A stretch of 64,000 nucleotides of DNA, from NCBI RefSeq assembly GCF_026240945.1, contig NZ_JAPFPY010000021.1, positions 1 to 64,000 of the forward strand. The letters run 5' to 3'. Source of the DNA: Mycolicibacterium sp. J2. GTDB taxonomy: Bacteria > Actinomycetota > Actinomycetes > Mycobacteriales > Mycobacteriaceae. Positions 27,677 to 37,477 of this stretch are shown here, one piece after another. The notes below the pieces were generated by a model, which saw nothing but the letters and a program-made list of their open reading frames with translations, was not told the origin of the DNA and made no database searches. The translations under genes and the position numbers were made by a program. Numbering within the stretch: position 1 is the stretch's first letter; every line of letters starts with the position of its first letter.

Positions 27677-28636
27677 GTGGGCACACCGCGTCGGTCTACC
27701 ATCGCCCTGGCAGCCGCGGCCACCCTCGCATCGACGGGTTCGGCCTATGTCGGGGCACGCACCCTGCTGACCGGGCAAGCCGCGCAGACGCGCCGGGTCA
27801 TCCCGAAATCCTGGGATATCCCGCCGCGCGCCGACGGCGTCTACTCCCCCGGCGGTGGCCCGGTGGAGCGGTACCAGCGCGACGTCCCGTTCGACCTGCA
27901 CCTGATGGTGTTCGGTGATTCGACCGCCACCGGATACGGCTGCACCGTCGCCGAAGAGGTGCCCGGCGTGTTGCTCGCCCGCGGCCTGGCCGAGGAGTCG
28001 GGGCAGCGGATCCGGTTGAGCACCAAGGCGATCGTCGGGGCCACGTCGAAGGGGTTGTCCGGGCAGATCGACGCCATGTACGTGGCCGGCCCGCCACCGG
28101 ACGCGGCGGTGATCATGATCGGCGCGAACGACATCACCGCACTCAACGGCCTCAGCGCGTCGGCGCGCCGCCTGGGTGCCGGGGTCCGTCGGCTGCGCGA
28201 CAGCGGGGCCGTCGTGGTCGTGGGCACCTGCCCGGATTTCGGGGTCATCACGGCGATCCCGCAGCCGCTACGCCTGGTCACCCGGACACTCGGGCTGCGT
28301 CTTGCCCGCATGCAGGCCTCGGCTGTGCACGGTGCCGGCGGCGTAGCAGTTCCCTTCTCGGATTTGCTCGCGCCCGAGTTCTACAAGGCCCCGGACGTGC
28401 TGTTCTCCTCGGACATGTTCCACCCGTCGGCCGCCGGCTACGCACTGGCCGCCAACCAGCTGCTACCTGCCCTCGCCAGGGCACTGGGTCTGCTGACCGT
28501 CGACTCCGACGTCGACGAGGCACTGGTCTCCCGCTCCGGGCACGGCTCGCTGTGGCACCGGCTGACCGGTGCCGGCCGGCTGTGGCGGCGCACCACGGGC
28601 GTACCCGCGCCGATCGTCGCTGCCGCCACGGGTTAG
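27677..28636 (+). CDS. SGNH/GDSL-type esterase (Rv1075c-like)
   Basis: 319 aa with an N-terminal signal or anchor segment (STIALAAAATLASTGSAYVG). The SGNH block I GDS gives nucleophile S82 (MVFGDSTATGYG). The block III Asn is in MIGANDITAL, and the catalytic Asp/His pair is in DMFHPSAAGY. The M. tuberculosis homologue is a cell-envelope esterase acting on short-chain substrates. GTG 27677 is supported by the -10 box 6 nt upstream. The gene is divergent from lipU and precedes fadA3 on the same strand. Confidence 0.92.
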   Translation: MGTPRRSTIALAAAATLASTGSAYVGARTLLTGQAAQTRRVIPKSWDIPPRADGVYSPGGGPVERYQRDVPFDLHLMVFGDSTATGYGCTVAEEVPGVLLARGLAEESGQRIRLSTKAIVGATSKGLSGQIDAMYVAGPPPDAAVIMIGANDITALNGLSASARRLGAGVRRLRDSGAVVVVGTCPDFGVITAIPQPLRLVTRTLGLRLARMQASAVHGAGGVAVPFSDLLAPEFYKAPDVLFSSDMFHPSAAGYALAANQLLPALARALGLLTVDSDVDEALVSRSGHGSLWHRLTGAGRLWRRTTGVPAPIVAAATG

Positions 28637-28688
28637 GTTCTGGGGAGCTGTCATAGTCGAACCCTTGTAAGTGACCCGAGGAGCTCCC

Positions 28689-29906
28689 ATGCCCGAAGCC
28701 GTCATCGTCGCCACCGCCCGCTCGCCCATCGGGCGCGCCGTCAAGGGATCGCTGGCCACCATGCGTCCCGACGACCTGGCCGCGCAGATCGTCCGCGCCG
28801 CACTCGACAAGGTGCCCTCGCTGGATCCCGCCGACATCGACGACCTGATGATGGGCTGTGCGCAGCCGGCCGGTGAGGCCGGCTACAACATCGCCCGCGC
28901 CGTCGCCGTCGAGCTGGGTTACGACTTCCTGCCCGGCACCACCGTCAACCGGTACTGCTCGTCCTCGCTGCAGACCACCCGGATGGCCTTCCACGCCATC
29001 AAGGCCGGCGAAGGCGACGTCTTCATCTCCGCGGGCGTGGAGACGGTGTCGCGCTTCGGCGTCGGCGCCGCCGACGGTGCCCCCAACAGCAAGAACCCGA
29101 TCTTCGACGAAGCCCAGGCGCGCACCGCCGCGTCGGCCGAGGGCGGCACCGAATGGCACGACCCGCGCCAGGACGGCCTGATCCCCGACGTCTACATCGC
29201 GATGGGCCAGACGGCCGAGAACGTGGCGCTCTACACCGGTATCAGCCGCGAGGACCAGGACCACTGGGGTGTGCGCAGCCAGAACCGCGCGGAAGACGCC
29301 ATCAAGAGCGGCTTCTTCGAGCGCGAGATCACCCCGGTCACGCTGCCCGACGGCACCGTGGTGTCGACCGACGACGGGCCGCGCGCCGGCACCACCTACG
29401 AGAAGATCAGCCAGCTCAAGCCGGTGTTCCGGCCCAACGGCACGATCACCGCGGGTAACGCCTGCCCGCTCAACGACGGCGCCGCCGCCGTGGTCATCAT
29501 GAGCGACACCAAGGCCAAGGAGCTGGGCCTGACCCCGCTGGCCCGCATCGTGTCCACCGGTGTCTCGGGTCTGTCGCCGGAGATCATGGGCCTGGGCCCG
29601 ATCGAGGCGATCAAGAAGGCGCTGGCCAAGGCGGGCAAGCAGATCGGCGACATCGACCTGGTCGAGATCAACGAGGCCTTCGCCGTCCAGGTGCTCGGCT
29701 CGGCCCGCGCGCTGGGTATCGACGAGGACCGCCTGAACGTGTCCGGCGGTGCCATCGCGCTGGGCCACCCGTTCGGGATGACCGGTGCCCGCATCACCGC
29801 GACGCTGCTGAACAACCTGTCCACCCACGACAAGACCTTCGGTATCGAGTCGATGTGCGTCGGCGGCGGCCAGGGCATGGCCATGGTCGTGGAGCGCCTG
29901 TCCTGA
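28689..29906 (+). CDS. fadA3: Acetyl-CoA acetyltransferase / thiolase
   Basis: 405 aa, exactly the length of Rv1074c. Catalytic residues: nucleophile C90 in NRYCSSSLQTT, H in ALGHPFGMTG and the second Cys in CVGGGQGMAMV. Degradative (3-ketoacyl-CoA) or biosynthetic thiolase of fatty-acid metabolism. AGGAGCTCCC precedes ATG 28689. Followed by palindromes of 29.9 kb and then purT. Confidence 0.94.
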   Translation: MPEAVIVATARSPIGRAVKGSLATMRPDDLAAQIVRAALDKVPSLDPADIDDLMMGCAQPAGEAGYNIARAVAVELGYDFLPGTTVNRYCSSSLQTTRMAFHAIKAGEGDVFISAGVETVSRFGVGAADGAPNSKNPIFDEAQARTAASAEGGTEWHDPRQDGLIPDVYIAMGQTAENVALYTGISREDQDHWGVRSQNRAEDAIKSGFFEREITPVTLPDGTVVSTDDGPRAGTTYEKISQLKPVFRPNGTITAGNACPLNDGAAAVVIMSDTKAKELGLTPLARIVSTGVSGLSPEIMGLGPIEAIKKALAKAGKQIGDIDLVEINEAFAVQVLGSARALGIDEDRLNVSGGAIALGHPFGMTGARITATLLNNLSTHDKTFGIESMCVGGGQGMAMVVERLS

Positions 29907-29920
29907 TCGAGCGTTGAGCC

Positions 29921-30067
29921 TGCGCTCAGATCGCGAGTTCACGGTTTCCCGCGATCTGAGCGCAGTCCCGATGCGCTCCGCGCAGACTCACCCGATTGCC
30001 GATAGCCCAGCGCCGCAGGCGGTCCAGGTTGCGCTCAGATCGCAGTCTGTGGATGAATCGCGATCTG
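29921..30067. repeat. Palindrome with a second degenerate copy between fadA3 and purT
   Basis: TGCGCTCAGATCGCG at 29921-29935 pairs perfectly (15 bp) with 29950-29964. A third copy of the half-site (TGCGCTCAGATCGC) at 30030-30043 pairs over 8 bp with GCGATCTG at 30060-30067. The first hairpin is 14 nt after the fadA3 stop and is probably its terminator. The second looks like a decayed duplicate close to the purT start. Confidence 0.7.
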
Positions 30068-30092
30068 TGTACACACTCGAAGCTCTGATCGC

Positions 30093-31322
30093 ATGACCAC
30101 GCTGGGAACGCCGCTGAGCCCGAACGCCACGCGCGTGATGCTGCTGGGCTCTGGTGAGCTCGGCCGCGAGGTACTGATCGCGCTGCAGCGCCTGGGTGTC
30201 GAGACCATCGCCGTCGACCGTTACGACAACGCGCCCGGGCAGCAGATCGCGCACCACGCGCGGACCATCTCGATGACCGACCCCGAGCAGTTGCGCGCGC
30301 TGATCGAGGCCGAGAAGCCCGATCTGGTGGTCCCCGAGATCGAGGCGATCGCCACCCCGGTGCTGGAGGAGCTGGAGAATGCCGGGGTGGTGACCGTGAT
30401 CCCCACCGCGCGCGCCGCCCGGCTGACCATGGACCGTGAGGGCATCCGCCGGCTGGCCGCCGAAACCCTTGGCCTGCCGACCAGTCCGTACCGGTTCTGC
30501 GATTCGCTCGACGAACTTCAGGCCGCCATCGACCAGATCGGCTATCCCTGCGTGGTCAAGCCGGTGATGAGCTCGTCGGGCAAGGGCCAGAGCAAGATCG
30601 ACGGTCCCGACGAGGTGGCGCCCGCGTGGGAGTACGCCATGTCGGGCAGCCGGGTCAGCAACACCCGGATCATCGTCGAAGGGTTCGTCGATTTCGACTA
30701 CGAGATCACGCTGCTGACGGTGCGGGCCGCCAGGGCGAGCGACGCGACGGGAGAAAGCACCGATGCCGACGGTCAGATCGGCACGCAGTTCTGCGCGCCC
30801 ATCGGGCACCGTCAGGTCAGCGGGGACTACGTCGAGAGCTGGCAACCGCATCCGATGCCGGCCACCGCATTGGAGCGGGCCCAGCAGATCGCGCAGGCGG
30901 TCACCGAAAACCTGGGCGGGCAGGGCATCTTCGGTGTCGAGTTGTTCGTCAAGGGCGACCAGGTGTGGTTCAGCGAGGTCAGCCCGCGTCCGCACGACAC
31001 CGGCATGGTGACGATGGTGTCGCAGTGGCAGAACGAATTCGAGTTGCACGCCAGGGCCATCCTCGGCTTGCCCGTGGACACCACCTTGAAATCACCGGGC
31101 GCCAGCGCGGTGATCTACGGCGGCGTCGACGCCGAGGGCGTCGTGTTCGACGGGGTGGACGCCGCATTGCAGGTGCCGCACACCGATATTCGGCTGTTCG
31201 GCAAACCGGAGAGCTTCACCAAGCGCCGGATGGGCGTGGCGCTGGCCTTCGACGACGACGTCGACGTTGCGCGGCGCAACGCCGCCGAAGCGGCGAGTCG
31301 GGTCAAACCGCGGGCGGTATGA
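30093..31322 (+). CDS. purT: Formate-dependent GAR transformylase
   Basis: ATP-grasp enzyme using formate and ATP to formylate glycinamide ribonucleotide in purine synthesis, an alternative to the folate-dependent PurN. 409 aa. Motifs: [13 protein letters not shown] at the N-terminal preATP-grasp fold, [23 protein letters not shown] and [14 protein letters not shown]. In M. tuberculosis purT is elsewhere (Rv0389), so this is a different chromosomal setting. No clear RBS before ATG 30093. Confidence 0.95.
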   Translation: MTTLGTPLSPNATRVMLLGSGELGREVLIALQRLGVETIAVDRYDNAPGQQIAHHARTISMTDPEQLRALIEAEKPDLVVPEIEAIATPVLEELENAGVVTVIPTARAARLTMDREGIRRLAAETLGLPTSPYRFCDSLDELQAAIDQIGYPCVVKPVMSSSGKGQSKIDGPDEVAPAWEYAMSGSRVSNTRIIVEGFVDFDYEITLLTVRAARASDATGESTDADGQIGTQFCAPIGHRQVSGDYVESWQPHPMPATALERAQQIAQAVTENLGGQGIFGVELFVKGDQVWFSEVSPRPHDTGMVTMVSQWQNEFELHARAILGLPVDTTLKSPGASAVIYGGVDAEGVVFDGVDAALQVPHTDIRLFGKPESFTKRRMGVALAFDDDVDVARRNAAEAASRVKPRAV

Positions 31323-31349
31323 GCCGACCGCGCAAGGGAACGCAAAGGA

Positions 31350-31380
31350 AAAGGGCGCCCACCACCGGTGGGCGCCCTTT
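31350..31380. terminator. Terminator between convergent purT and Bax-inhibitor genes
   Basis: A 14-bp perfect stem (AAAGGGCGCCCACC at 31350-31363 with 31367-31380) and a 3-nt loop. The A-run before the stem and T-run after it make it work on both strands. It lies 28 nt after the purT stop. Confidence 0.85.
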
Positions 31381-31392
31381 CTCGCAATCGAG

Positions 31393-32238
31393 CTAGTCGT
31401 TGTTGAAGTAACTCAACAGGCGCAGGATCTCGACGTACAGCCAGACCAGGGTGACGGTCAGACCGAGCGCGATACCCCAGGCTGCCTTCTCCGGCGCACC
31501 GGCGCGGATCATCTGGTCGGCGGCGTCGAAGTCGATCAGGAAGCTGAACGCCGCCAGCGCGATGCAGACCAGCGAGAAGATGATCGCGATGGTGCCACCG
31601 CTGCGCAGGCCCATACCGGCGCCGCCGTTGAACATGCCGATGATGAAGTTGCCGAGCATCAGGGCCACGACGCCGAACAGGCCCGCGACGATCATCCGGG
31701 TGAACTTCGGGGTGACGCGGATGGCGCCGGTCTTGTAGACGACGAGCATGCCGACGAACACACCGAGGGTGCCCAGGATGGCCTGGCTGATCAGCGCGCC
31801 CGCGCTGACGCCGGAGACGTACAGGTTGGCGACCACGAACGAGAAGGCGCCCAGGAACAGGCCTTCCAGGGCGGCGTAGGTCAGCACGATCGCGGGGCTG
31901 TCCTGCTTGCGGCCGAAGGTGGCGATCAGCACCAGCACCAGGCCGCCGAGGCTGCCGACGAGGGTGAACGGCATGGCCAGGGCCAGGTTGCCGGCCACCA
32001 GGAAGTACGAGACGACAGCGACGGCCGACAGCACCGCCAGGGTCATCCCGGTCTTGGTGACCACGTCGTCGATGGTCAGCGGCCGCGAGACACCGCGCTG
32101 CTGATCCGGGTACGGCGTGACGTAGGGATCCGCGTGTACCTGTTGTGCACCGAAGCTTGCGGCTCCGGTACCGAATTGCGCGTATCCGCCCTGCTCCTTA
32201 GGCAGGGAGCGGAATACCGGGTTGCTGCTCTCGCGCAC
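31393..32238 (-). CDS. Bax inhibitor-1 / YccA-like membrane protein
   Basis: 281 aa. A ~65-residue cytosolic N-terminus (SSNPVFRSLPKEQGGYAQFG) precedes seven helices of the BI-1 type, for example MIVAGLFGVVALMLGNFIIG and a C-terminal AAWGIALGLTVTLVWLYVEIL. Bacterial members act as pH-sensitive calcium leak channels or protease modulators. GTG 32238 follows AGAGGACC. Corresponds to a conserved membrane protein at Rv1072 by position. Divergent from echA9 with ~185 bp between. Confidence 0.88.
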   Translation of the reverse strand: MRESSNPVFRSLPKEQGGYAQFGTGAASFGAQQVHADPYVTPYPDQQRGVSRPLTIDDVVTKTGMTLAVLSAVAVVSYFLVAGNLALAMPFTLVGSLGGLVLVLIATFGRKQDSPAIVLTYAALEGLFLGAFSFVVANLYVSGVSAGALISQAILGTLGVFVGMLVVYKTGAIRVTPKFTRMIVAGLFGVVALMLGNFIIGMFNGGAGMGLRSGGTIAIIFSLVCIALAAFSFLIDFDAADQMIRAGAPEKAAWGIALGLTVTLVWLYVEILRLLSYFNND

Positions 32239-32410
32239 CGTGGGTCCTCTCGTGTGCTTGGTGTCCGGCCTCTGCGGACACCTTCTCAACGAACAACCGC
32301 CCTGGGCAGGTTCCCGAGAATTCCGTCATCGCTGAGAAGGACTCTCAGGAAACGTCCAGGTTGATCTTGGTCAAACCCTACCCGTCGACACACCCGCCGG
32401 GGCAACGAAC

Positions 32411-32416
32411 TAGATT
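32411..32416 (+). promoter_or_regulatory. -10 box of leaderless echA9
   Basis: TAGATT ends 7 nt before GTG 32424 with no RBS in between, matching leaderless transcription. Confidence 0.55.
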
Positions 32417-32423
32417 GCAATCC

Positions 32424-33473
32424 GTGACCGAAAACGAGGACATCCTAGTAAGTGTCCGCAACGGCGTCGGCATTCTCACGTTGAACCGGCCCAAGGCGAT
32501 CAACTCGCTCAACGACGTCATGGTCGCCGGTATGACGCGCGCCCTCGACGCCTGGGAACACGACGATTCCGTCACGGCTGTGCTGCTCACCGGGGCCGGC
32601 GAACGCGGCCTGTGCGCCGGCGGCGACGTCGTCGCGCTGTACCACAGCGCCAAGGCGGACGGCGCTTACGCCAGGAACTTCTGGTGGGATGAGTACCTGC
32701 TCAACGCCCACATCGGCCGCTACCCGAAACCGTACGTGGCGCTGATGGACGGCATCGTGATGGGCGGTGGTGTCGGGGTCGGGGCGCACGGCACCATCCG
32801 CGTCGTCACAGAGAAGACGAAGATGGGCATGCCCGAGGTCGGTATCGGCTTCATCCCCGATGTGGGTGGCACCTATCTGCTGTCCCGGGCCCCCGGCCGG
32901 CTGGGTCTGCACGCCGCCTTGACCGGCGCCCCCTTCACGGGCGCGGACGCCATCGAGATGGGCTTCGCCGACCACTTCGTTGCACACGACCGACTCGCCG
33001 ACTTCGCCGAGGCCGTCGTATCCGATGGGCCCGCCGATGCGCTGCGGTCCTACGCCGAGGAACCGCCGGCCAGTGCGCTTGCCGCCCAACGGGATTGGAT
33101 CGACGCCTGCTACGCCGGGGACACCGTCGCCGATATCCTCACCGATCTGCGCGGCCATGACGACCCGGCCGCCAGGGCGGCGGCCGACCTGATCGCCACC
33201 CGATCCCCCATCGCCCTGGCCGTCACCCTGACCGCGGTGCGCCGCGCGGCCCACCTGCACAGCCTCGAAGAGGTCCTGCAGCAGGAGTTCCGGGTGTCGG
33301 TGGCGTCGATGAAGTCGCACGACTTCGTCGAGGGCATCCGCGCCCAGCTGGTGGACAAGGACCGCAACCCGCAGTGGTCGCCCGCGACGCTCGAGCTGTG
33401 CGACGATGCGGCCGTCGACGCCTATTTCGCCTCCGCCGACCCCGATCTCACGTTCTCAAAGGAGACCCGATGA
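32424..33473 (+). CDS. echA9: Enoyl-CoA hydratase family, probable 3-hydroxyisobutyryl-CoA hydrolase
   Basis: 349 aa, longer than plain crotonases, with the C-terminal extension of HIBYL-CoA hydrolases ([27 protein letters not shown]). Crotonase core: [28 protein letters not shown] (oxyanion hole) and [20 protein letters not shown]. The hydrolase removes CoA from 3-hydroxyisobutyryl-CoA in valine degradation. GTG 32424 is placed by the -10 box. Translationally coupled to echA8 through an ATGA overlap. Confidence 0.9.
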   Translation: MTENEDILVSVRNGVGILTLNRPKAINSLNDVMVAGMTRALDAWEHDDSVTAVLLTGAGERGLCAGGDVVALYHSAKADGAYARNFWWDEYLLNAHIGRYPKPYVALMDGIVMGGGVGVGAHGTIRVVTEKTKMGMPEVGIGFIPDVGGTYLLSRAPGRLGLHAALTGAPFTGADAIEMGFADHFVAHDRLADFAEAVVSDGPADALRSYAEEPPASALAAQRDWIDACYAGDTVADILTDLRGHDDPAARAAADLIATRSPIALAVTLTAVRRAAHLHSLEEVLQQEFRVSVASMKSHDFVEGIRAQLVDKDRNPQWSPATLELCDDAAVDAYFASADPDLTFSKETR

Positions 33474-34246
33474 CCGACTACGAGACCATCCTGGTGACCC
33501 GCGAAGGTCGCGTCGGCACCATCACGCTGAACCGCCCCAAGGCGCTGAACGCGCTCAACAGTCAGGTGATGCGCGAGGTCACCTCGGCCGCAGCCGAATT
33601 CGACGCCGACCCGGGCATCGGTGCCATCATCCTCACCGGTAGCGAGAAGGCCTTCGCCGCCGGCGCCGATATCAAGGAGATGGCCGACCTGTCCTTCGCC
33701 GAGGTGTTCAGCCAGGACTTCTTCGCACTGTGGGGGAAGTTCGCCGCCACCCGGACCCCCACCATCGCCGCCGTCGCCGGCTACGCCCTCGGCGGCGGCT
33801 GCGAATTGGCGATGATGTGCGACCTGCTGATCGCCGCCGACACCGCGAAGTTCGGCCAGCCCGAGATCAAGCTCGGCGTGCTCCCCGGCATGGGCGGCAG
33901 CCAGCGGCTGACCCGGGCGATCGGTAAGGCCAAGGCCATGGACCTGATCCTGACCGGACGCACCATCGACGCCGCCGAGGCCGAGCGCAGTGGCCTGGTA
34001 TCGCGGGTGGTGCCCGCCGACACGCTGTTGGAGGAGGCCAACACCGTCGCCGCCACCATCGCGGGGATGTCGCTGTCGGCCGCGCGGATGGCCAAGGAAG
34101 CCGTCAACCGCTCCTTCGAGGCCACCCTGGCCGAAGGCCTGCTCTACGAGCGCCGACTGTTCCACTCCGCCTTCGCGACCGACGACCAGACCGAGGGCAT
34201 GAACGCGTTCACCGAGAAGCGCGCGCCGAACTTCACGCATCGTTAA
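33470..34246 (+). CDS. echA8: Enoyl-CoA hydratase
   Basis: 258 aa crotonase, Rv1070c-like. Hydrates trans-2-enoyl-CoA in beta-oxidation. The oxyanion hole is formed by the [11 protein letters not shown] and [11 protein letters not shown] segments, and the catalytic Glu is in [15 protein letters not shown]. Its ATG overlaps the echA9 stop (ATGA at 33470-33473), so the two are co-translated and linked in acyl-CoA degradation. Confidence 0.95.
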   Translation: MTDYETILVTREGRVGTITLNRPKALNALNSQVMREVTSAAAEFDADPGIGAIILTGSEKAFAAGADIKEMADLSFAEVFSQDFFALWGKFAATRTPTIAAVAGYALGGGCELAMMCDLLIAADTAKFGQPEIKLGVLPGMGGSQRLTRAIGKAKAMDLILTGRTIDAAEAERSGLVSRVVPADTLLEEANTVAATIAGMSLSAARMAKEAVNRSFEATLAEGLLYERRLFHSAFATDDQTEGMNAFTEKRAPNFTHR

Positions 34247-34255
34247 AGTCGAGCG

Positions 34256-35947
34256 GTGAGCACCGCCGCCGAGACCGAAGCACCGGAACAACCGGACGCG
34301 CTCCCGTCGCCCAAGCGGGCCTGGTGGATTCGGCACTACACCTTCTTCGGCACCGCGGTGGGTCTGCTGTTCATCTGGCTGTCGATGACGCCGTCGCTGC
34401 TGCCCCGCGGCCCGCTGTTCCAGGGGCTGGTCAGCGGCGCAGCGGGTGCGCTCGGTTACCTGTTCGGCGTCTTCGGCGTGTGGCTGGTGCGTTTCATGCG
34501 CTCCAAGGACACGAGCCCACCGGCCCCGAAGTGGGCGTGGAGAGCACTCATCGTGGTCGGTATCGCCGGCCAGACCGCCGCGATCGTCTGGTTCCACGTG
34601 TGGCAGGACGACGTCCGTGATCTGTTCGGCGTGCCGCGCCTGACGTTCTGGGACCACCCCCTCACCGCGGTGCTGTCCATCGTCTTCCTGTTCGCTTTCG
34701 TCGAAATCGGCCAGCTGATCGACAGATTGGTGCACTTCTTGGTCCGCCAGCTGGAGCGTGTCGCACCGCCGAGGGTGTCGGCGACAGTGGCGGTGGCGCT
34801 GCTGCTGGCACTGGGCATCGCCCTGCTCAACGGCGTGGTGGTGCGGTTCGCGATGTCGACCATCAACAACACCTTCGAATCGGTCAACAACGAGGACGAT
34901 CCCGACAACCCAGCTCCCACAACACCTTTGCGCTCGGGCGGACCGCAGTCGCTGGTCAGCTGGGAATCACTGGGGCACCAGGGCCGGGTCTTCGTCTCCG
35001 GCGGCCCGTCGGTCCAAGAGTTGTCGAAGTTCAACGGCGCCAACGCCGTCGAGCCGATCCGGGCCTACGCCGGGCTCAACTCGGCGCAGGGGATCAAGGC
35101 GATCGCCAAGCTGGCCGCCGAGGAACTGCGGCGCACCGGCGGACTGAACCGCAAGGTGATCGCCGTGGCCACCACCACCGGCACCGGCTGGATCAACGAG
35201 GCCGAGGCGTCAGCGCTGGAATACATGTACAACGGTGACACCGCGATCGTGTCCATGCAGTACTCCTTCCTGCCCAGTTGGATTTCGTTCCTGGTGGACA
35301 AGGAGAACGCCCGCCAGGCCGGCCAGGCGCTGTTCGAAGAGGTCGACGCGATGGTGCGCGAGCTGCCCGAGAACAAGCGGCCCAAACTGGTCGTGTTCGG
35401 CGAGAGCCTCGGCTCGTTCGGCGGTGAGGCGCCCTTCCTGGCCCTGAACAACCTGGTCGCCCGCACCGACGGCGCACTGTTCTCCGGTCCGACATTCAAC
35501 AACACCATCTGGACCGATCTGACCATCAACCGCGACGCGGGCTCCCCGCAGTGGTTACCCATCTACGACAAGGGCGAGAACGCGAGATTCGTCGCGCGAC
35601 CGGACAACCTGAACCGGCCCGCCGACCCGTGGTCGACCCCGCGGGTGGTCTACATGCAGCACGCCTCCGACCCGATCGCGTGGTGGAACCCGGATCTGCT
35701 GTTCGCCAAACCCGATTGGTTGAGAGAGCCTCGGGGCTATGACGTTTCGCCGCGGATGGAATGGATTCCGGTGGTGACGTTCCTGCAGGTGTCGGCCGAC
35801 ATGGCGGTGGCTGTCGACGTGCCCGACGGCCACGGCCACGTCTACGTACGTGATGTCGCCAACGCCTGGGCCGCTGTGCTGCAGCCGCCGGGCTGGACCC
35901 CCGCCAAGACCGAGGCGTTACGCCCGCTCCTGCACTCCGACGAGTGA
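34256..35947 (+). CDS. Alpha/beta-hydrolase with N-terminal membrane domain (Abhydrolase_9)
   Basis: 563 aa, Rv1069c-like. About five N-terminal membrane helices (residues ~30-200; for example TFFGTAVGLLFIWLSMTPSL and VALLLALGIALLNGVVVRF) precede a hydrolase domain with nucleophile motif FGESLGSFGGE. Likely acts at the membrane on a lipid or ester substrate; not characterised to my knowledge. GTG 34256 lies 9 nt after echA8. The 3' end overlaps the convergent rhodanese gene by 30 bp. Confidence 0.9.
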   Translation: MSTAAETEAPEQPDALPSPKRAWWIRHYTFFGTAVGLLFIWLSMTPSLLPRGPLFQGLVSGAAGALGYLFGVFGVWLVRFMRSKDTSPPAPKWAWRALIVVGIAGQTAAIVWFHVWQDDVRDLFGVPRLTFWDHPLTAVLSIVFLFAFVEIGQLIDRLVHFLVRQLERVAPPRVSATVAVALLLALGIALLNGVVVRFAMSTINNTFESVNNEDDPDNPAPTTPLRSGGPQSLVSWESLGHQGRVFVSGGPSVQELSKFNGANAVEPIRAYAGLNSAQGIKAIAKLAAEELRRTGGLNRKVIAVATTTGTGWINEAEASALEYMYNGDTAIVSMQYSFLPSWISFLVDKENARQAGQALFEEVDAMVRELPENKRPKLVVFGESLGSFGGEAPFLALNNLVARTDGALFSGPTFNNTIWTDLTINRDAGSPQWLPIYDKGENARFVARPDNLNRPADPWSTPRVVYMQHASDPIAWWNPDLLFAKPDWLREPRGYDVSPRMEWIPVVTFLQVSADMAVAVDVPDGHGHVYVRDVANAWAAVLQPPGWTPAKTEALRPLLHSDE

Positions 35948-36304
35948 GGCGGCCGCCAGCGCGTGGTAGCCGCCGATGACATCGGTGGCCCGGTACAAGC
36001 CGAGGTCCTGCAGGGCGGCGGCAGCCAGGCTGGAGGTGTAGCCCTCCGAGCACAGGATCACCCACTCGACATCGTCGCCGGTGGCCTGGGGCAGCCGCGC
36101 CTCGCTGGTCGGGTCGGCCCGCCACTCCAGCACATTGCGCTCGATCAGCAGGGCGCCGGGTACCTCGCCCTCGGCGGCGCGCTGGGCGGCCGGCCGGATG
36201 TCGACCAGCAGTGCGCCGCGTTCCAGTGCGGCGGGCACCTCGTGGGCCTCCAGGCGGCGCAGCCGCGACCGGGCGGCGGTCAGGATGTCGTCGATACGGC
36301 TCAT
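35918..36304 (-). CDS. Rhodanese-like sulfurtransferase
   Basis: 128 aa, single rhodanese domain. Active-site Cys at C85 in VILCSEGYTSS. The loop length is that of thiosulfate/persulfide-type rhodaneses. The N-terminal LLVDIRPAAQR is typical. The gene begins 1 nt after the cysteine dioxygenase stop, so it is an operon and probably handles persulfide or sulfite-linked sulfur from cysteine oxidation. Matches Rv1066. Confidence 0.93.
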   Translation of the reverse strand: MSRIDDILTAARSRLRRLEAHEVPAALERGALLVDIRPAAQRAAEGEVPGALLIERNVLEWRADPTSEARLPQATGDDVEWVILCSEGYTSSLAAAALQDLGLYRATDVIGGYHALAAASLVGVQERA

Positions 36305-36305
36305 G

Positions 36306-36848
36306 TCAGCCCTCCGGTGCGTCGGTCAGCTCGGTCCGGTTGCGCCGCAACGTCTGCCGGTCGGTGACCTCGTAGTAGGACATCGCGGTCAGCGGGGGCG
36401 AGTAGGCGTGCACGCTCAGTGTGACCGGGGCTGCCGGTACTGGTAGGGGCGCCCACACCACGTCGTGCACCCACCCCAGCGGGAAGGCCGCCTGATCACC
36501 GGCGCGCAGCCGACGGCGTTTGAGCGCCTCGCCGTTCCAGCGCGTCTCGGTGAGCGCACCCGACACCACCGTCAGCGCGCCCAGCGAACCACCGTGGTCG
36601 TGCAACTCCGTGGACCGGTCCGGCACCCAGCTGATCAGCCAGATATCGAGTTCGTCGTCGCCGTACAGGCGGCTGTACCAGCGCTCGTCGGTGGGCGGGC
36701 CGCCGGCGGGCAGCAACCGGTCGTAGCGGCCGGACAACACGTCGTCGGCGCAGCGGTCGGTGGCGTTGAGCAGATCGGGCAGCCGCAGCCGGGTGGGTGC
36801 GGACACCGCGGGCGGGGTGACGAGCGCAGAAGCAGAGGCAGAAACCAT
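36306..36848 (-). CDS. Cysteine dioxygenase type I family (cupin)
   Basis: 180 aa cupin. Iron ligands H83 and H85 in TELHDHGGSLGAL and H128 in PLGWVHDV give the three-His facial triad of cysteine dioxygenase, which oxidises cysteine to cysteine sulfinate. Paired with a rhodanese. ATG 36848. The 119-nt divergent region shared with lpqV includes a leader rich in short inverted repeats. Rv1065-like. Confidence 0.9.
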   Translation of the reverse strand: MVSASASALVTPPAVSAPTRLRLPDLLNATDRCADDVLSGRYDRLLPAGGPPTDERWYSRLYGDDELDIWLISWVPDRSTELHDHGGSLGALTVVSGALTETRWNGEALKRRRLRAGDQAAFPLGWVHDVVWAPLPVPAAPVTLSVHAYSPPLTAMSYYEVTDRQTLRRNRTELTDAPEG

Positions 36849-36967
36849 GGATGACTCCGGAAAAGGACGAACGGATAGCGGGCGCTGGTGCTCTCAACGA
36901 GCGCAACAACAGCCTCGGAAACCGGTCCCCTCCGTCACGGTCGCGAGTGTTGCATAGATTGGGGAGC

Positions 36968-37402
36968 ATGCGCAGCTACCCGATCCTGGTGATGGCGGCC
37001 GCAGTAGCCGTCCTGGCCGGTTGCTCTTCGCACTCCGACACGCCGGCCGCGCCGAGTTCCACTTCCGCAACACCGACCTCGGAGCCGCCCCCGCTGCCGC
37101 AGGAGTCGCCGCTGCCGGCCGGCGCCGTCGCGGTCTCCCCCGGCGGAGTCACCACCGCCGTCGACGTCCCGTCCGATGCCACCGAATCCCAGTACGGCCA
37201 GGCCTGTCATGCCGCCAAGCTGTGGCTCGACGAGCAGCACGCCGAACCGCGCACCCTGGTGGAGGCCTACCTCAAGACGCTGCAGGCCCCCGATGCCCGC
37301 GGGCCGGGCAGCTTCAACACCCCGTGGGCGCAACTGACACCGGCTCAGCAGGCGGGCGTCATCATGGCGGCCAATGCCGCGGCCAACGGCGAATGCGGCT
37401 GA
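36968..37402 (+). CDS. lpqV: Lipoprotein LpqV
   Basis: 144 aa. Signal peptide with lipobox LAGC (Cys19). A Pro/Ser/Thr-rich linker (~20-45) is followed by a small domain with GQACHAAKLWLDEQHAEP and a C-terminal ANGECG, giving two cysteines that may form a disulfide. Surface lipoprotein, function unknown. TAGATT (36955-36960) ends 7 nt before ATG 36968 and GGGGAGC lies between, so both leaderless and SD-led initiation are possible. Confidence 0.9.
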   Translation: MRSYPILVMAAAVAVLAGCSSHSDTPAAPSSTSATPTSEPPPLPQESPLPAGAVAVSPGGVTTAVDVPSDATESQYGQACHAAKLWLDEQHAEPRTLVEAYLKTLQAPDARGPGSFNTPWAQLTPAQQAGVIMAANAAANGECG

Positions 37403-37477
37403 CCTTCGAATCAGGGTGAGCGCAAACCCCGGTGCGGCCCCATCCCGGGGGCCCTCGACATACGGCAGGATGGAAAC

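Noticed and set aside
28278-29942. 554-aa minus-strand frame over fadA3
   Set aside because: Shadow of a well-conserved thiolase gene.
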